Assembly (NCBI RefSeq): GCF_020982545.1
Contig: NZ_JAJKLK010000030.1
Coordinates: 338,812 to 402,811, forward strand
DNA length: 64,000 nucleotides
DNA from: Streptomyces sp. MNU76
Lineage (GTDB): Bacteria; Actinomycetota; Actinomycetes; Streptomycetales; Streptomycetaceae
Direction of reading: 5' to 3'
Below, in pieces: positions 1-9,524 of this stretch (the first letter of the stretch is position 1; each line of letters begins with the position of its first letter). A model generated the notes under the pieces. It was not told the origin of the DNA and made no database searches. It worked only from the letters and a program-made list of their open reading frames with translations. A program made the position numbers and the translations under genes.

Positions 1-1
1 A

Positions 2-2065
2 GCCGCTGCGGAACACTCGGCGGCCGAAGCGGTCCGCGTGCTGGAGCGGGCGGTGGCGGACACCGACGCCGACCACCTCGACCTGCCGCGCCGGCACGCG
101 CACCTCGGTGACGCGTTGCGCACCCGCGCCCGCGCCCGGCAGGACACGGACCCCGGCGTCGTACGGGATCTGCACGCCGCCCTGGACCGCCACGAGACGG
201 CGCTCGCCCTCTCCGACGACGACCGGTGGCGGCCACAGACGCTGGCGGCCCTCGCCACCGTCCACAGCGACCTCGGCCGCAGAACGCCCGAACCGGCTGT
301 GCTGGACACGGCGGTGAACGCCTGGCGGCGGGCCTACGACGAGACGCCCGAGGACGATCTCCGCCACCCCTACACCCTGGGCAACCTGTGCCTGGAGCGC
401 TGGCACCGCGCGCTGGCGGAGGGCTTCGACGCCGGTCGCCGGGACGCGGAGTTCCGCGCCGTCGCGGCGGACTGGCTCGGCATCGCCGACGACGTCCGCG
501 CCCCCGCCGAGTGGCGGGCACTCGCGGCCTTCCGCGCCGCGACGGCACTGCTGCGCCTGCCCGATCCGTCCGCTGCCGTGCGTGCGGCGTCGAAGGCGGT
601 CGAGCTGCTGCCCTTGCTGGCCGCGCCCTCCCGGAGCCGGAAGGAGCAGGAGAAGACGCTGGCCGAATGGCAGAGGCTGCCCGAGGAGGCGGCTCGCATC
701 GCGGTCGAGATCGGCGATTCCCGCCACGCCCTGGAACTCCTGGACACGGGGCGCGCGGTGCTCTGGTCCCACTACGGCGGCCTGCGGGACGACGCGGCCG
801 AGCTCCGGGCGGCGGACCCCGAGCGGGCGGCGGCACTCGCCGAACTCGAAGCCGTCGCCGGCCGGGCCCTGCACGGCGACGCCGCCGCGCGACGGACCGG
901 CGTGTTCCGTCGCCGACAGGAGCTCATTGACGAGATCAGGCGCGAAAACTCCGGTCTCGGGCGGTATCTCATGCCCGCGCGCTACGACGAACTGCGCGAG
1001 GCCGCGGCCGACGGACCGGTCGTCGTGGTGTCCGCGGGACCCGACGGCGGTTTCGCCTTGGCACTCACCGACGATCGGGCCGCTCCCCTGCCGATCGACC
1101 TGCCGGGCCTGACAGCCGCCGAGACCGGCACCCACGCGAGGAGGCTGGTCACGGCATGGAACCTGGTGCGCCTGCAGCCCTCGTCCGCCGAAGGACACGA
1201 GGCACTCGCCGAGTGCCTCGACGCCCTGCTGCCATGGCTGTGGGAGCGGCTCGCGGGCCCCGTGCTCGACACACTGTCCTTGCCGGCGCCTGCCGGGGGC
1301 GAGCTGCCCCGGCTGTGGTGGTCGCCGTGCGGGCCGCTCGCAGTTCTGCCCCTGCACGCCGCTGGCATCCCCACCGCCGGCCACTCGGTACTCGACCGCG
1401 TCGTCCCGTCCTGCACACCGACGGTCGAGACCCTGCTCCGGCTGCGGCGTGCCCAGCGCGGGCGGCCCGGCCCGGAGCCGCCCGCGCTGCTGCCGGTCGC
1501 CGTCCCGGGCGATCCCGCGCTCTCGTACGCCGAGGACGAGGTGCGAGCGGTCGCGGCCCGGCTCGGGTGCCACGCCTCGCCGCCGCTGCTGGGCCCGTCG
1601 GCGACCGCCGGAGAGGTACTGCGACAACTGCCCCGGCACGACTGGGTGCACTTCGCCTGCCACGGGCTGCACCGCCCGCTCGACGCCTCGCAGGGCGGAC
1701 TGCGCCTGTACGACCGCACGTTGACGGTGCTCGAACTCGCCCAGGCCCGGGCCCGCCCCGGTGGCGTGGCCTATCTGTCGGTCTGCTGGGGCGCACAGGG
1801 ACACCGCGAGCTGCCGGGCGAGGCCGTCCATCCCGCGGCCGCCCTGCTGATCTCCGGCTACGAGCACGTGGTGTCCGCCGGCTGGACACTGGACGACGAC
1901 TCGGCATCCGAGGTGGCAGAGGCGGTGTACGCCGGGCTGACGGCGGACCCCGGGACACCGTCGGCGTCCGGTACGGCACGCGCGCTGCACGGTGCAGTCA
2001 CCCGGTTGCGGCAAGCTGGTCGCGAGCCTCGAGTCTGGGCCCCGTACGTTCACTTCGGCCTATAA
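2..2065 (+). CDS. TPR-CHAT protease-like protein (5' end outside window)
   Basis: The N-terminal half is a degenerate helical repeat region of TPR type. The C-terminal part is a CHAT (caspase-HetF-associated with TPRs) domain. The expected dyad is visible: a His in HFACHG (about residue 542 counted from the GTG at 38) and a Cys in LSVCWG (about residue 583). CHAT proteins are clan-CD cysteine peptidases, often effectors of bacterial conflict or cell-death systems; the substrate here is unknown. The frame is open without a stop from base 2, and the residues before the GTG continue the same helical pattern. I therefore treat the gene as truncated by the window edge rather than starting at 38. 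It differs in architecture from the two CHAT genes further along, which lack TPRs. Confidence 0.85.
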   Translation, partial: AAAEHSAAEAVRVLERAVADTDADHLDLPRRHAHLGDALRTRARARQDTDPGVVRDLHAALDRHETALALSDDDRWRPQTLAALATVHSDLGRRTPEPAVLDTAVNAWRRAYDETPEDDLRHPYTLGNLCLERWHRALAEGFDAGRRDAEFRAVAADWLGIADDVRAPAEWRALAAFRAATALLRLPDPSAAVRAASKAVELLPLLAAPSRSRKEQEKTLAEWQRLPEEAARIAVEIGDSRHALELLDTGRAVLWSHYGGLRDDAAELRAADPERAAALAELEAVAGRALHGDAAARRTGVFRRRQELIDEIRRENSGLGRYLMPARYDELREAAADGPVVVVSAGPDGGFALALTDDRAAPLPIDLPGLTAAETGTHARRLVTAWNLVRLQPSSAEGHEALAECLDALLPWLWERLAGPVLDTLSLPAPAGGELPRLWWSPCGPLAVLPLHAAGIPTAGHSVLDRVVPSCTPTVETLLRLRRAQRGRPGPEPPALLPVAVPGDPALSYAEDEVRAVAARLGCHASPPLLGPSATAGEVLRQLPRHDWVHFACHGLHRPLDASQGGLRLYDRTLTVLELAQARARPGGVAYLSVCWGAQGHRELPGEAVHPAAALLISGYEHVVSAGWTLDDDSASEVAEAVYAGLTADPGTPSASGTARALHGAVTRLRQAGREPRVWAPYVHFGL

Positions 2066-2197
2066 ACAAGCAGCTCAACGATCCATTACGGCGTGGGACG
2101 AATCCCCGGCGGGGAGCAGAGAGGCCCACAGCTCGTTGTGGTTGGGGAACGTGCAATCTCCCCGAGGTCGCGCAGCATGCCACACGTGACGAGATGC

Positions 2198-2422
2198 TCA
2201 AGGGAGGTCGGGACTGGCGGCGAGGTCGACCAGACGGACGGGGGCCGGTTCGGGATCGGTGATCCCGTCGTTGTATTCGTCCATCAGGTACGTCTCGACG
2301 TGGTCGCGGTGGGCGCGCCACTGGTGCAGCTCGTCCACCATTTGGTTCATCCGGACGCCACGAAGGGCTGCCAGGTCGGCCGGCTCGGCATCGGAGGCTC
2401 GCGGAGGCGGGGGTTCGGTCAA
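2198..2422 (-). CDS. Small hypothetical protein
   Basis: A 74-residue frame with Streptomyces-like codon use, preceded by a TTG start; an internal ATG near residue 25 is an alternative. The C-terminal half is acidic (DELHQW...MDEYNDG). No family was recognised. It lies between the CHAT gene and the 468-residue gene on the minus strand, and nothing ties it clearly to either. Confidence 0.45.
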   Translation of the reverse strand: MTEPPPPRASDAEPADLAALRGVRMNQMVDELHQWRAHRDHVETYLMDEYNDGITDPEPAPVRLVDLAASPDLP

Positions 2423-2578
2423 GCTTTCCAGAGTGGCACCCGCAGGTCGCCCGGGAGTACAACTCCCGGGGATGCTCGGGTGTCTGACGCTGCGCGGCTC
2501 TCGGTGACCGTCCCTCTCGCCCGCGCCGGGTGACGACGGCTCTGCTGCCGCATCAGCTCCGGTGTGTGTCCGTGGTCC

Positions 2579-3985
2579 CTAGCGCTTGCGGTAGCCGGAT
2601 GCGGAAGGGGGAAGGGCTATGTCCAGCAGGGTGTCGATGGTCTGGCCGTCGAGGCCGCTGTCCAGGTGGAAGGACCGGCGGAGCAGGCTGCCGACCTGGG
2701 CGGGAGCAAGGCCCAGGCGCACGCGGGCCTTGAGGCAGATCGCCCCGAGGAGGTTCGCGCTGTCGCCGGGCCGGTGCTGGAGGTACCAGGTCAGCAGCTT
2801 CACCGTACTGCCGGACAGGTCGGACAGAGTGATGTCCTCCAGGGTTTCGCTCTCGCCGCGGTTTCGTTCGGCGTCTTCGGCCAGGCGGCCGAGGATGGCC
2901 TCGACCAGCACGTCACGTACGGGTCCATGCGGGACGAGGCCCTGGTTACTGCCGTACATGAGGGCGGCTGCCGCGTCCCAGGCGAGATCGTCGGCGGCGC
3001 TCTGCGCGAGGTCGCCCTTCATGTAGGGCGCCCGTCGTTTGCCGCCGCTGTGGCGTTGTTCGGTCAGGGTGTCGTGGAAGACGCGGCGTAGCCGGTTGTG
3101 GTCGGCCACGAGACCGGCGGGCTGGGCGGTGTTGTACACGGTGGTCGACGACAGCAGGGCTTCGGGGCCGTTGGTCCGGTGGTAGTTTTCGGCCCAGTCC
3201 TGTGCGACCGGCACGGACCACCGCATGCTGCCGCTGGTCTCGTCCTGTGGTTCGGGCAGATCGTTGCGCCCTGAGCTGTACTTGGGGTCGGGCAGGTCGT
3301 CGGTGCTGATGGCCGCGATCTTCGCCAGCCCCGCCTTGTCGATCAGGCTGTCCAGTTCGGGTGCGTGAAGGTCGACGACGCAGGCGTCGAGCGGCAGCAC
3401 GCCCGGCTGGGACGCGCGCAGTCGCGCCCACAGGGCCAGGTGGTTCTTCCAGTTGGGCACGGGCTGATCGTTTGCGGTGAAGCTGGCGATCTTCAGGATG
3501 CTGGCGCTGTCGGGGTTGCTGGTGGAGTCCAGCAGGTCGGCCGCGGTGATCGTGGTCGGGTTGTCGACGGGCCGGTCGTCGTTGCGCTCGAAGGCCCAGT
3601 CCCATACTTGCCCGGGACGGTGCCATAGTTCACCGTTCCACCAGTAGCCGCCGTGCCGGTGGAGGAAGCCTTCGCGGCCGTGCAGCCAGTCGTGGTGCAG
3701 GTCGCTCTGGTCGCGGTCACGGATGAGCAGCACGGTGCGTCCGTAGGGCGGGTGGTGGAACACGGCCCAGGCGAAGGACGGGTTCTTGGGCTCGGTGGTG
3801 AACGCGACCCATCCTCCGTCGGGTGTGCGGTCGGCCCGGCCCCAGAGCCCTTCGCCCTGATTGCGGCCGGTGCGTTCGATCGCGTCGGGGTTGTCCAGGG
3901 GTAAGCGGCCGTCGTTGATGAACGGCAGGCCCGGGACGGGGTGGTCGGTGCTGGTGCCGTTGGCCACCGGGCGTATGCGGTACAC
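2579..3985 (-). CDS. Uncharacterised 468-aa protein
   Basis: A long frame with strong codon bias and a GTG start preceded by an AGGGGG stretch. The N-terminal 150 residues are rich in Trp, His and Gly (for example HGGYWWNGELWHRPGQVWDW) and look like a compact beta-rich domain. The C-terminal 200 residues are helical. No signal peptide, membrane segment or catalytic motif is recognised. It is divergent from the truncated primase gene that starts 78 bp away, so the two may share a regulatory region. The function is not assigned. Confidence 0.75.
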   Translation of the reverse strand: MYRIRPVANGTSTDHPVPGLPFINDGRLPLDNPDAIERTGRNQGEGLWGRADRTPDGGWVAFTTEPKNPSFAWAVFHHPPYGRTVLLIRDRDQSDLHHDWLHGREGFLHRHGGYWWNGELWHRPGQVWDWAFERNDDRPVDNPTTITAADLLDSTSNPDSASILKIASFTANDQPVPNWKNHLALWARLRASQPGVLPLDACVVDLHAPELDSLIDKAGLAKIAAISTDDLPDPKYSSGRNDLPEPQDETSGSMRWSVPVAQDWAENYHRTNGPEALLSSTTVYNTAQPAGLVADHNRLRRVFHDTLTEQRHSGGKRRAPYMKGDLAQSAADDLAWDAAAALMYGSNQGLVPHGPVRDVLVEAILGRLAEDAERNRGESETLEDITLSDLSGSTVKLLTWYLQHRPGDSANLLGAICLKARVRLGLAPAQVGSLLRRSFHLDSGLDGQTIDTLLDIALPPSASGYRKR

Positions 3986-4062
3986 GGCGGTTTCCCCCTC
4001 TGTGTGGCGGTGATTGATCGGGATGAGGGAACGCTAGCCCGCGGGCGAGCCGGATATGCCTC

Positions 4063-5157
4063 GTGGGACAGTCCCGTACGTTCCCGGCGGTGATCCTGGC
4101 CGATTTCGCTGCGTGGCGTGCGCCGAGTCTGGATCATGAGGGTGTGGAGGACTGGTCCGACTGCTTCGACCCTGACGAGTTGCGCATCCGTCTCGACGTG
4201 GCTCTGGAGGAGAACGCAGAGCTGCACGAGGAGGTCGGCCGGCTGAGCGCGGACAACGCTCGCCTGCGCAGCCTTCTGAGCCTCGGCGTCCGAAGCGGCG
4301 CCTCGCCGATGCCGCCCGTCGCCGAGCCTGTGGCGCCGGTGCCCGTCAGCGGGGTCGGCGGGCTGCCGTATGCGGATGCCTCGTCGAGCGCCGAGGCGAA
4401 GATCGCCTTGTTCCGGGCCTTGTTCGCCGGCCGGGAGGACGTGTACGCGCGCAGGTGGGTGAGCGCGAAGTCCGGTCGGACCGGTTGGAGCCCGGCCGAG
4501 GACGACCCGTTCGACAGGAACAAGGACAATGCGGACCGGGTGTTCTGGCCGCTGACCGACGAGACGGTCTACCGCCACCTCGATCCGTCCCGGCAGGGCC
4601 GCAGCGAGCTGCACATCGGCCTGTACCCGCTGCTGGCCGACGACACCTGCCGGCTGCTGGCGTGCGACTTCGACGGCAAGGACGGCAGCGACTGGCGCGC
4701 GGATGCCATCGCCTACGCTGCCGCGTGCCAACAGGCCGGTGTGCCTGCCCTGTTGGAGATCTCCCGCTCCGGAAAGGGCGCCCACGTCTGGACGTTCTTC
4801 ACCGCGCCCGTCGCCGCCACCACGGCCCGCGCCCTGGGCATGGCGCTGCTGCGCCGGGCGATCGACGCCCGCGGGCAGATGGCACTGTCCAGTTACGACC
4901 GTCTCTTCCCCGCCCAGGACTTCCAGCCGGTCAAAGTGCGAAAACCGAGCCAGCCGCACGCGATTACCCTTGACGTTCCCCAAGAACAAGCCATGTTCAT
5001 GATCAGCAAGTTTCTCGAATGTTCACCCGCCGCAGTTTTCGACCATGGAGATATGGAGGATCTGGTCCTATATGTCTGCCCCAAGTGTGCGAAGAAATCT
5101 GGATATCCGCCCCCGGTGCATCCCGGCGTGCCCGGTCCCGTTATCGCCCAACCCTGA
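4063..5157 (+). pseudogene. Truncated TOTE-type archaeo-eukaryotic primase (AEP) protein
   Basis: Residues about 40-70 form a short coiled coil (ELRIRLDVALEENAEL onward). From about residue 108 the sequence matches the AEP domain of TOTE conflict systems: KIALFRALFAGREDVYARRW, the metal-binding DFDG (near residue 207) and the SRSGKGAHVWTFF segment with the conserved His. In the family this domain leads into a long protein with helicase modules. Here similarity stops just after SSYDRLFPAQD (about base 4920). The remaining 80 residues come from lower-GC DNA and end in an unrelated CPKCAKKSG zinc-ribbon-like tail. The helicase part is absent from the window. I infer that a recombination or deletion fused the primase fragment to foreign DNA, so the product is unlikely to be a working TOTE protein. 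The start is uncertain; GTG 4063 is the longest option. Confidence 0.75.
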
Positions 5158-5540
5158 GAAGTTTACGGAGAGCCCCGGGCTCCCTGCCATTGAGCCCATT
5201 CCAACTTCAGGCGACAGCCGATCGGCGCTGTGTCACGGACATCAGGTCGCAATTTCGGGACGGTAGTTGACCGTCATACGGTCGGTCGTCCACGGGAACA
5301 GTCGGCCCGGCTGAAAGGGGACAAACGCCACCAACGGTGGAACTCCTTCGGTCATGGAAGCGCTCCAGGGTACTCGACGACAGCGATCGACTATGGACAG
5401 ATCGTCAGGTCCTGACTGGCCGTGGGCGGGCAGGGTAGCCTGGCTGGTTGGCGCCGGGGTCGAGGAGCTCAAACGGCATGGCAGCCATCCAGTAAATGGC
5501 GCCGACCGTGCCTGGAAGCGTGTGGTGGGCAGACGGGCGG
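5158..5540. other. Non-coding interval
   Basis: This 383-bp stretch lies between the truncated primase and the hydrolase gene, which converge on it. Its base composition is more mixed than its surroundings. No convincing gene, RNA or strong hairpin was seen. It may be the remains of whatever replaced the 3' part of the primase gene. Confidence 0.4.
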
Positions 5541-6545
5541 TCAGCGAGCGGTGTTGGCGAGGGATAGCAGGAGGTGCGCGGATTCAGGGTGGTAGAAGTC
5601 GGAGTGCGCACCTCCCGCGATGCGTATTCCCTTCACATAGAGGTGGCTGGCGTCGACGTTGATGAGCCGCTTGTCCCGCGGCAGTGTGTAGGACGTGCCG
5701 ATGTCCTCGAGCGTCACGCGGGTGATCTGTTCGGCGGGAGCGGTGGCACCGAGGCGGCCGATGCCATCCTGTTTTTCGTTGCGGCGGTGGTAGAAGCCCA
5801 GGGCTGTGTCGGAGGGCGAGTAGGTCATCACGACAGGCGCGTTCAGTACGCTCGGGGCGAGGATGCCGGCGTATGGCGGGTGGGCGAAGGAGTCCGCAGG
5901 CAGAGCGGCCTGGAAAAGGGTCAGGCTGTCGAGGGTCCAGGGATATGACGGATCGCGCCAGTCCCAGGCAAGGGTGTCGGGGCCTCCCTCGGCAAGGCGC
6001 GCGCTGGCTTCTAGAATGCCGTGAAGCAGGAACCGGCTGCCGAAGGAGTGGCCGACGCAGTGGAGATACTGTCCGTAGGCGCTGGCGAAGACGTCAGGTC
6101 CTGGCTCGGGCAATTCGCGGTTGGTGTTGAAGTATCCGAGGACTGCTCCCAGGACGCGTGCTACCTGGCCGGATTCTGACATGGCGGTGGTGCGGTCGCG
6201 AACGGCGTAGTAGTCCAGCGGAAGCCTCTTGTCGGCAGAAGGCCAGCGCACGCCGACATACTGCGGCCGGAAGCCGAGGATACGACGGTAGGCATGGGCT
6301 TGCTGCGCCATCATGAGGTCGACCAGGGCGAAAAGCTTGTGGGCCTTGTCCTCTGCGTCTGAAGGCGAGGTCCGCCAGCCGTGGACGTGGAGAAAGATGT
6401 CCGTGGTTTCCTCGCGCAGCCGCAGGTGCGTCTCAAGGAACCCAGGGATCGCCTCACGGGGAACCACGGCGCGGCTGCCCGGGTACAGAAGCTGTCCGTC
6501 AGCGTCCAGGTCGATCAGGTCGACGTGTGTATTCGTCTCCGTCAT
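5541..6545 (-). CDS. Alpha/beta hydrolase of cassette 1
   Basis: A 334-residue protein with a full set of serine-hydrolase landmarks. These are an oxyanion-type HGW at 55-57, the nucleophile elbow GHSFG at 165-169 (Ser167), a likely acid Asp246 in YSPSDTAL and a likely His314 in GGAHSDFYHP. No signal peptide or membrane segment is seen. Its ATG overlaps the stop of the upstream CHAT gene by four bases (ATGA), so it is the last gene of the operon double-caspase, CHAT, hydrolase. A paralogue with the same motif order (58502-59839) sits at the head of the second CHAT cassette, which suggests the hydrolase is a dedicated partner. Its substrate is unknown. An effector activated by proteolysis is one inference; an esterase or lipase role is equally possible. 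Confidence 0.8.
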   Translation of the reverse strand: MTETNTHVDLIDLDADGQLLYPGSRAVVPREAIPGFLETHLRLREETTDIFLHVHGWRTSPSDAEDKAHKLFALVDLMMAQQAHAYRRILGFRPQYVGVRWPSADKRLPLDYYAVRDRTTAMSESGQVARVLGAVLGYFNTNRELPEPGPDVFASAYGQYLHCVGHSFGSRFLLHGILEASARLAEGGPDTLAWDWRDPSYPWTLDSLTLFQAALPADSFAHPPYAGILAPSVLNAPVVMTYSPSDTALGFYHRRNEKQDGIGRLGATAPAEQITRVTLEDIGTSYTLPRDKRLINVDASHLYVKGIRIAGGAHSDFYHPESAHLLLSLANTAR

Positions 6546-6922
6546 GAGCTCTCTGTCTCTGTGACCAGGCAGTTATCAATACCACGGATCAAGGTGAAGA
6601 CCAGCCCGAGCGGGGTGGAGTGCTGGACGATGAACTCCTGCGTGAGCTGCCGGACCACAGGAGCAACGCATTCGCCCTTGAAGAACTCCTCGAAGAACCG
6701 GCAGGTGAACCTGCTGCCGAAAGGAATGTTGACTTCGACCTGAGGGCCGATGAGGCAGCCCACTCCCAGATTGAACAGCGGGCGTGCAAGACCTTCCTGG
6801 AGGTACATACCAGCGCGGCCGCCTTCACAGACCATCATGAAGCACAGAGGGTCAGGCAGACGGGTGTCCCGGTCACTGGCCCAGTACTCGATGTCGTCGG
6901 CGTAGATGGGCTGGTCATCACT
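6542..6922 (-). pseudogene. CHAT protease of cassette 1, C-terminal fragment
   Basis: This is the 3' part of the gene whose 5' part lies at 8596-9522; the IS at 6923-8595 separates them. It carries the catalytic Cys region PLCFMMVCEGG (Cys340 of the rejoined 434-residue protein) followed by the end of the CHAT fold. Removing the IS and one copy of the 3-bp target duplication restores one uninterrupted frame. The fragment overlaps the hydrolase start by four bases. On its own it lacks the catalytic His and a proper start. Confidence 0.85.
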
Positions 6923-7098
6923 GAGACTCCGCCAAGTTCGTTTCCGCAGTTCAGTGGGGCTGGTGTGATGCGCGGTGAGGTCCTCACGCTGACAGGTGGC
7001 GTGATCGTTAGCACGAGATCGTCCGGCGCGGGCGTTCTCGCGGGTTCTGGCGTGAGGTTCGGGGCTGCCGCGTAGGTTCCGCGTCGGGAGGGATGTTC

Positions 7099-7575
7099 AT
7101 GACAGACGTGCTGACGTGGACGATCGGGCGGCGGCTTGAGCTGGCGAAACGTGCTGAGCTCCTGCGTAAGGAGCTGGGCGAACTCGAGCTGGAGGTGGCC
7201 CGGTTGGAGGCCGCCGAGGTGGTGTTCGGGCAGTGGGCCGAGGCCACCGACGGTGGACGGCGGCCGTCGGGCATCGTGTCGCCGGAGCCGGAGCCGGAGC
7301 CGGTCGCTGTGACGGTGGGCCCGGGTGCGGGCGGGATGCGGGTGGTCCCCGATCGTGTCGAGGGGATGGGGCTTCAGGCCCTGACCTCGGAATACCGTCG
7401 GATCATGGAGATCGTGGCCGGGTCGGACGGTCCGGTGATGGCCAAGGACGTTGCCGTCGGACTGGGCCGGGAGACGACGCCGGGGAAGATCGAGCCGGTC
7501 CGGGGTCAGCTGCGCAAACTCTCCGACCGGGGCTGGCTCGTCCGCACCGCATCGGGCCGCTACCGGCCATGCTGA
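7099..7575 (+). CDS. IS accessory protein, coiled coil plus winged helix
   Basis: A 158-residue protein inside the IS, upstream of the transposase. Residues about 10-50 form a coiled coil (RRLELAKRAELLRKELGELE). The middle is a Pro/Glu linker (PEPEPEP). The last 65 residues look like a winged-helix DNA-binding domain ending in RGWLVRTASGRYRP. ATG 7099 is chosen over ATG 7093 because GGAGGG then sits six bases upstream. The copy in the second element (46374-46850) appears identical. IS5-family elements usually have only a transposase, so this passenger may regulate transposition or help recognise the long ends; that is inference. Confidence 0.75.
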   Translation: MTDVLTWTIGRRLELAKRAELLRKELGELELEVARLEAAEVVFGQWAEATDGGRRPSGIVSPEPEPEPVAVTVGPGAGGMRVVPDRVEGMGLQALTSEYRRIMEIVAGSDGPVMAKDVAVGLGRETTPGKIEPVRGQLRKLSDRGWLVRTASGRYRPC

Positions 7576-7648
7576 CCAGCGGTGTTGGCGGCCGGACGGG
7601 CCGATTCCGGCCGTAACGCGAGGGCCCCCGGCGGGAGTTGGTTGATGT

Positions 7649-8482
7649 GTGACGAAAAACCAGCCCGCCGAGGGCGCTCAGGATGTTGTCTACCAGGTCC
7701 GCCTCCCGCTGTCGAAGCGGACCATCGATCTCGTCGCCGGCCTGATACGCCGGCGCCGCAACCGGATGCGCTCTGTCTGGCGCAAGGCCGAACCCGGTAA
7801 GCAGGCCGTCATCGTGCTCGCCGTCCTGCGTCACGACCAGCGCCTGGCCGACATGGCCGGCGGCAACGGTGTCGGGGAGTCCACCGTCCGCCGCTGGGTG
7901 AAGGAAGTCGTCAAGCTGCTGGCCGCCCGCGCCCCACGCCTGGACCGCGCGCTGAAGAAGATCGCCCGCAGCGGCGGGGTCGTGGTCCTCCTCGACGGCA
8001 CCCTGATCCGCACCCACCGCCGCACTGGGAAGGACGACCGGAAGAACTACTCGGGCAAGCACAAGGCCCATGGCCTGCTGTTTCTCGCACTGACCGACGA
8101 GAAGGGCAACCTGATCTGGATCTCCGCAGCCAAGCCCGGCCGGTCCAGCGAGATCACCACCGCCCGCCACAACAAGATCACCGAACACCTGCGGGAAGCC
8201 GGCCTCGGCGCCCTGGCCGACCTCGGCTTCGTCGGCCTCGACGACAAACCCGACGACGACCCGGTGATCATCACCGGCCGCAAGGCCACCCGCAACCACA
8301 AGCTGACCGCCGCCGAGAAGGAAGCGAACCGCCTGGTCAGCCGCGAACGCGCCGCCAACGAACACGGCTTCGCGAACCTCAAGAACTGGCGGATCCTGAC
8401 CAAGCTCCGCACCGACACCCGGCAGGCCACCACGCTCCTGCGGGCCCTGCTCGTCCTGGCGAACAGCGAAGTACAGCGCTGA
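7649..8482 (+). CDS. IS5-family DDE transposase (intact)
   Basis: A 277-residue transposase. The N-terminal part has a helix-turn-helix (MAGGNGVGESTVRRWVKEV). The RNase-H-like catalytic part begins with VVVLLDGTLIRTHR (first Asp), continues through the TGRKATRNHK region and ends with the Glu-containing helix ERAANEHGFANLKNWRIL. The start is a GTG with GGGAG upstream. The second copy of the element has a one-base deletion in this gene, so this copy is the likely source of transposase. Confidence 0.9.
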   Translation: MTKNQPAEGAQDVVYQVRLPLSKRTIDLVAGLIRRRRNRMRSVWRKAEPGKQAVIVLAVLRHDQRLADMAGGNGVGESTVRRWVKEVVKLLAARAPRLDRALKKIARSGGVVVLLDGTLIRTHRRTGKDDRKNYSGKHKAHGLLFLALTDEKGNLIWISAAKPGRSSEITTARHNKITEHLREAGLGALADLGFVGLDDKPDDDPVIITGRKATRNHKLTAAEKEANRLVSRERAANEHGFANLKNWRILTKLRTDTRQATTLLRALLVLANSEVQR

Positions 8483-8595
8483 CGGAGCGGGCGGATGATC
8501 TCGCCCCGACGATCATGCCACCTGTCAGCGTGAGGACCTCACCAACGCATCACACCAGCCCCACTGAACTGCGGAAACGAGCTTGGCGGAGGCTC

Positions 8596-9522
8596 ACTGA
8601 GAACGACCTTCGCCTGCTGGGTTTGTCTGCGGCCGGGGCGCAGGCCCGTGCCGTGGGCGCCGAAGACGACGACGTGACGATCGCAGTCTGGCTCGGTCAG
8701 AGCTTCCGCGGTCTCCGGCTTCGTCGGGTGCTCACTGATGTCGGCGTGCGTTTCGACGACGCCGCGCACAGGGCACAGGGGGCACTGGTCCGACTCGTGG
8801 TCGTGTCTCTGCAGCCTCATGTCGAAATGAAGACTGGCCTTAGGGCGGCCGGAACCGTGATTGATGAAGGGGGTGTAGTCCTTCACGAAGCCGAGGCAGT
8901 GCTCGATGAGGTGGGTGTAGCCGAGAAAGCCGGACCACTGGGCAGCCGTGTCGTGTTGCAGCAGACGAGCATCCGGGTCTGGATGAACGTAGAGCAACCC
9001 CCAGGGCACGAACAGGTCTTCAGAAGTGACGGTGATCGTCTGCGGACCACTGCGCAGAGCGCGGGAAAGAGCCTCCTCCAGGCGTATCAGGCCGTCGTCA
9101 GCGCCACGGAACAGCAGTCGGTAGAGGGCTTGACCGGCCTGGGCGAGGTTTTTGACGACCGAGGCCAGGACCGCACGGGCCTCGTCGGCTCCTAGCGCCT
9201 CGTCGGGAAGGTCGTTATAGGTGTACTGACGTGCCGCATGTTCGTGCTGCACGACGTTCTGTAACCATGCGTCGTGCAGACGTGCCACGCTGGTGGCTAT
9301 TTCGTCACGGCTGCGCCGCAGGACTCCGGTGAACTGTCCGTTGCCGTCATACGGCAAAGCGGAGCCGTAGGCGCTCACGCGGAAGGTTCCGTCATGTGCG
9401 TCGTCGAAGTTGAGAAATATGGAACGCTCCTGGAGTACTCCGGGAAGTGAGCGTGGAAGCGCCACCAGACCGTCGTACGCGTCTTCTGCCAGGGTGTACT
9501 CGAGGTCGACGTCAGGTGTCAT
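8596..9522 (-). pseudogene. CHAT protease of cassette 1, N-terminal fragment
   Basis: This is the 5' part (309 codons) of a CHAT protease gene. It shows the CHAT landmark FVPWGLLYVHPD (about 171-182) and the catalytic His in HVVVFGAHGTG (His290). The IS begins 19 codons after the His, before the Cys-bearing 3' part at 6542-6922. Read through, the frame ends shortly inside the IS (…PPSSFPQFSGAGVMRW), giving a His-only, inactive product. The ATG is preceded by the stop of the double-caspase gene two bases away, so the two are probably translated together. Confidence 0.87.
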
Positions 9523-9524
9523 GG

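Larger units (their letters stand above)
6923..8595 (+). mobile_element. IS5-family element (ISL2-like), copy 1, intact, 1673 bp
   Basis: The element has long imperfect terminal inverted repeats of about 85 bp (starting 6923 and ending 8595) with only about five differences. They begin GAGACTCCGCCAAG on the left and GAGCCTCCGCCAAG on the right, read inward. A 3-bp duplication ACT flanks it at 6920-6922 and 8596-8598. It carries two genes in one orientation: a coiled-coil/winged-helix accessory protein and a DDE transposase. It lies inside the CHAT gene of cassette 1, between the codons for the catalytic His and Cys. A second copy, inverted, is at 45355-47026. Confidence 0.92.
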
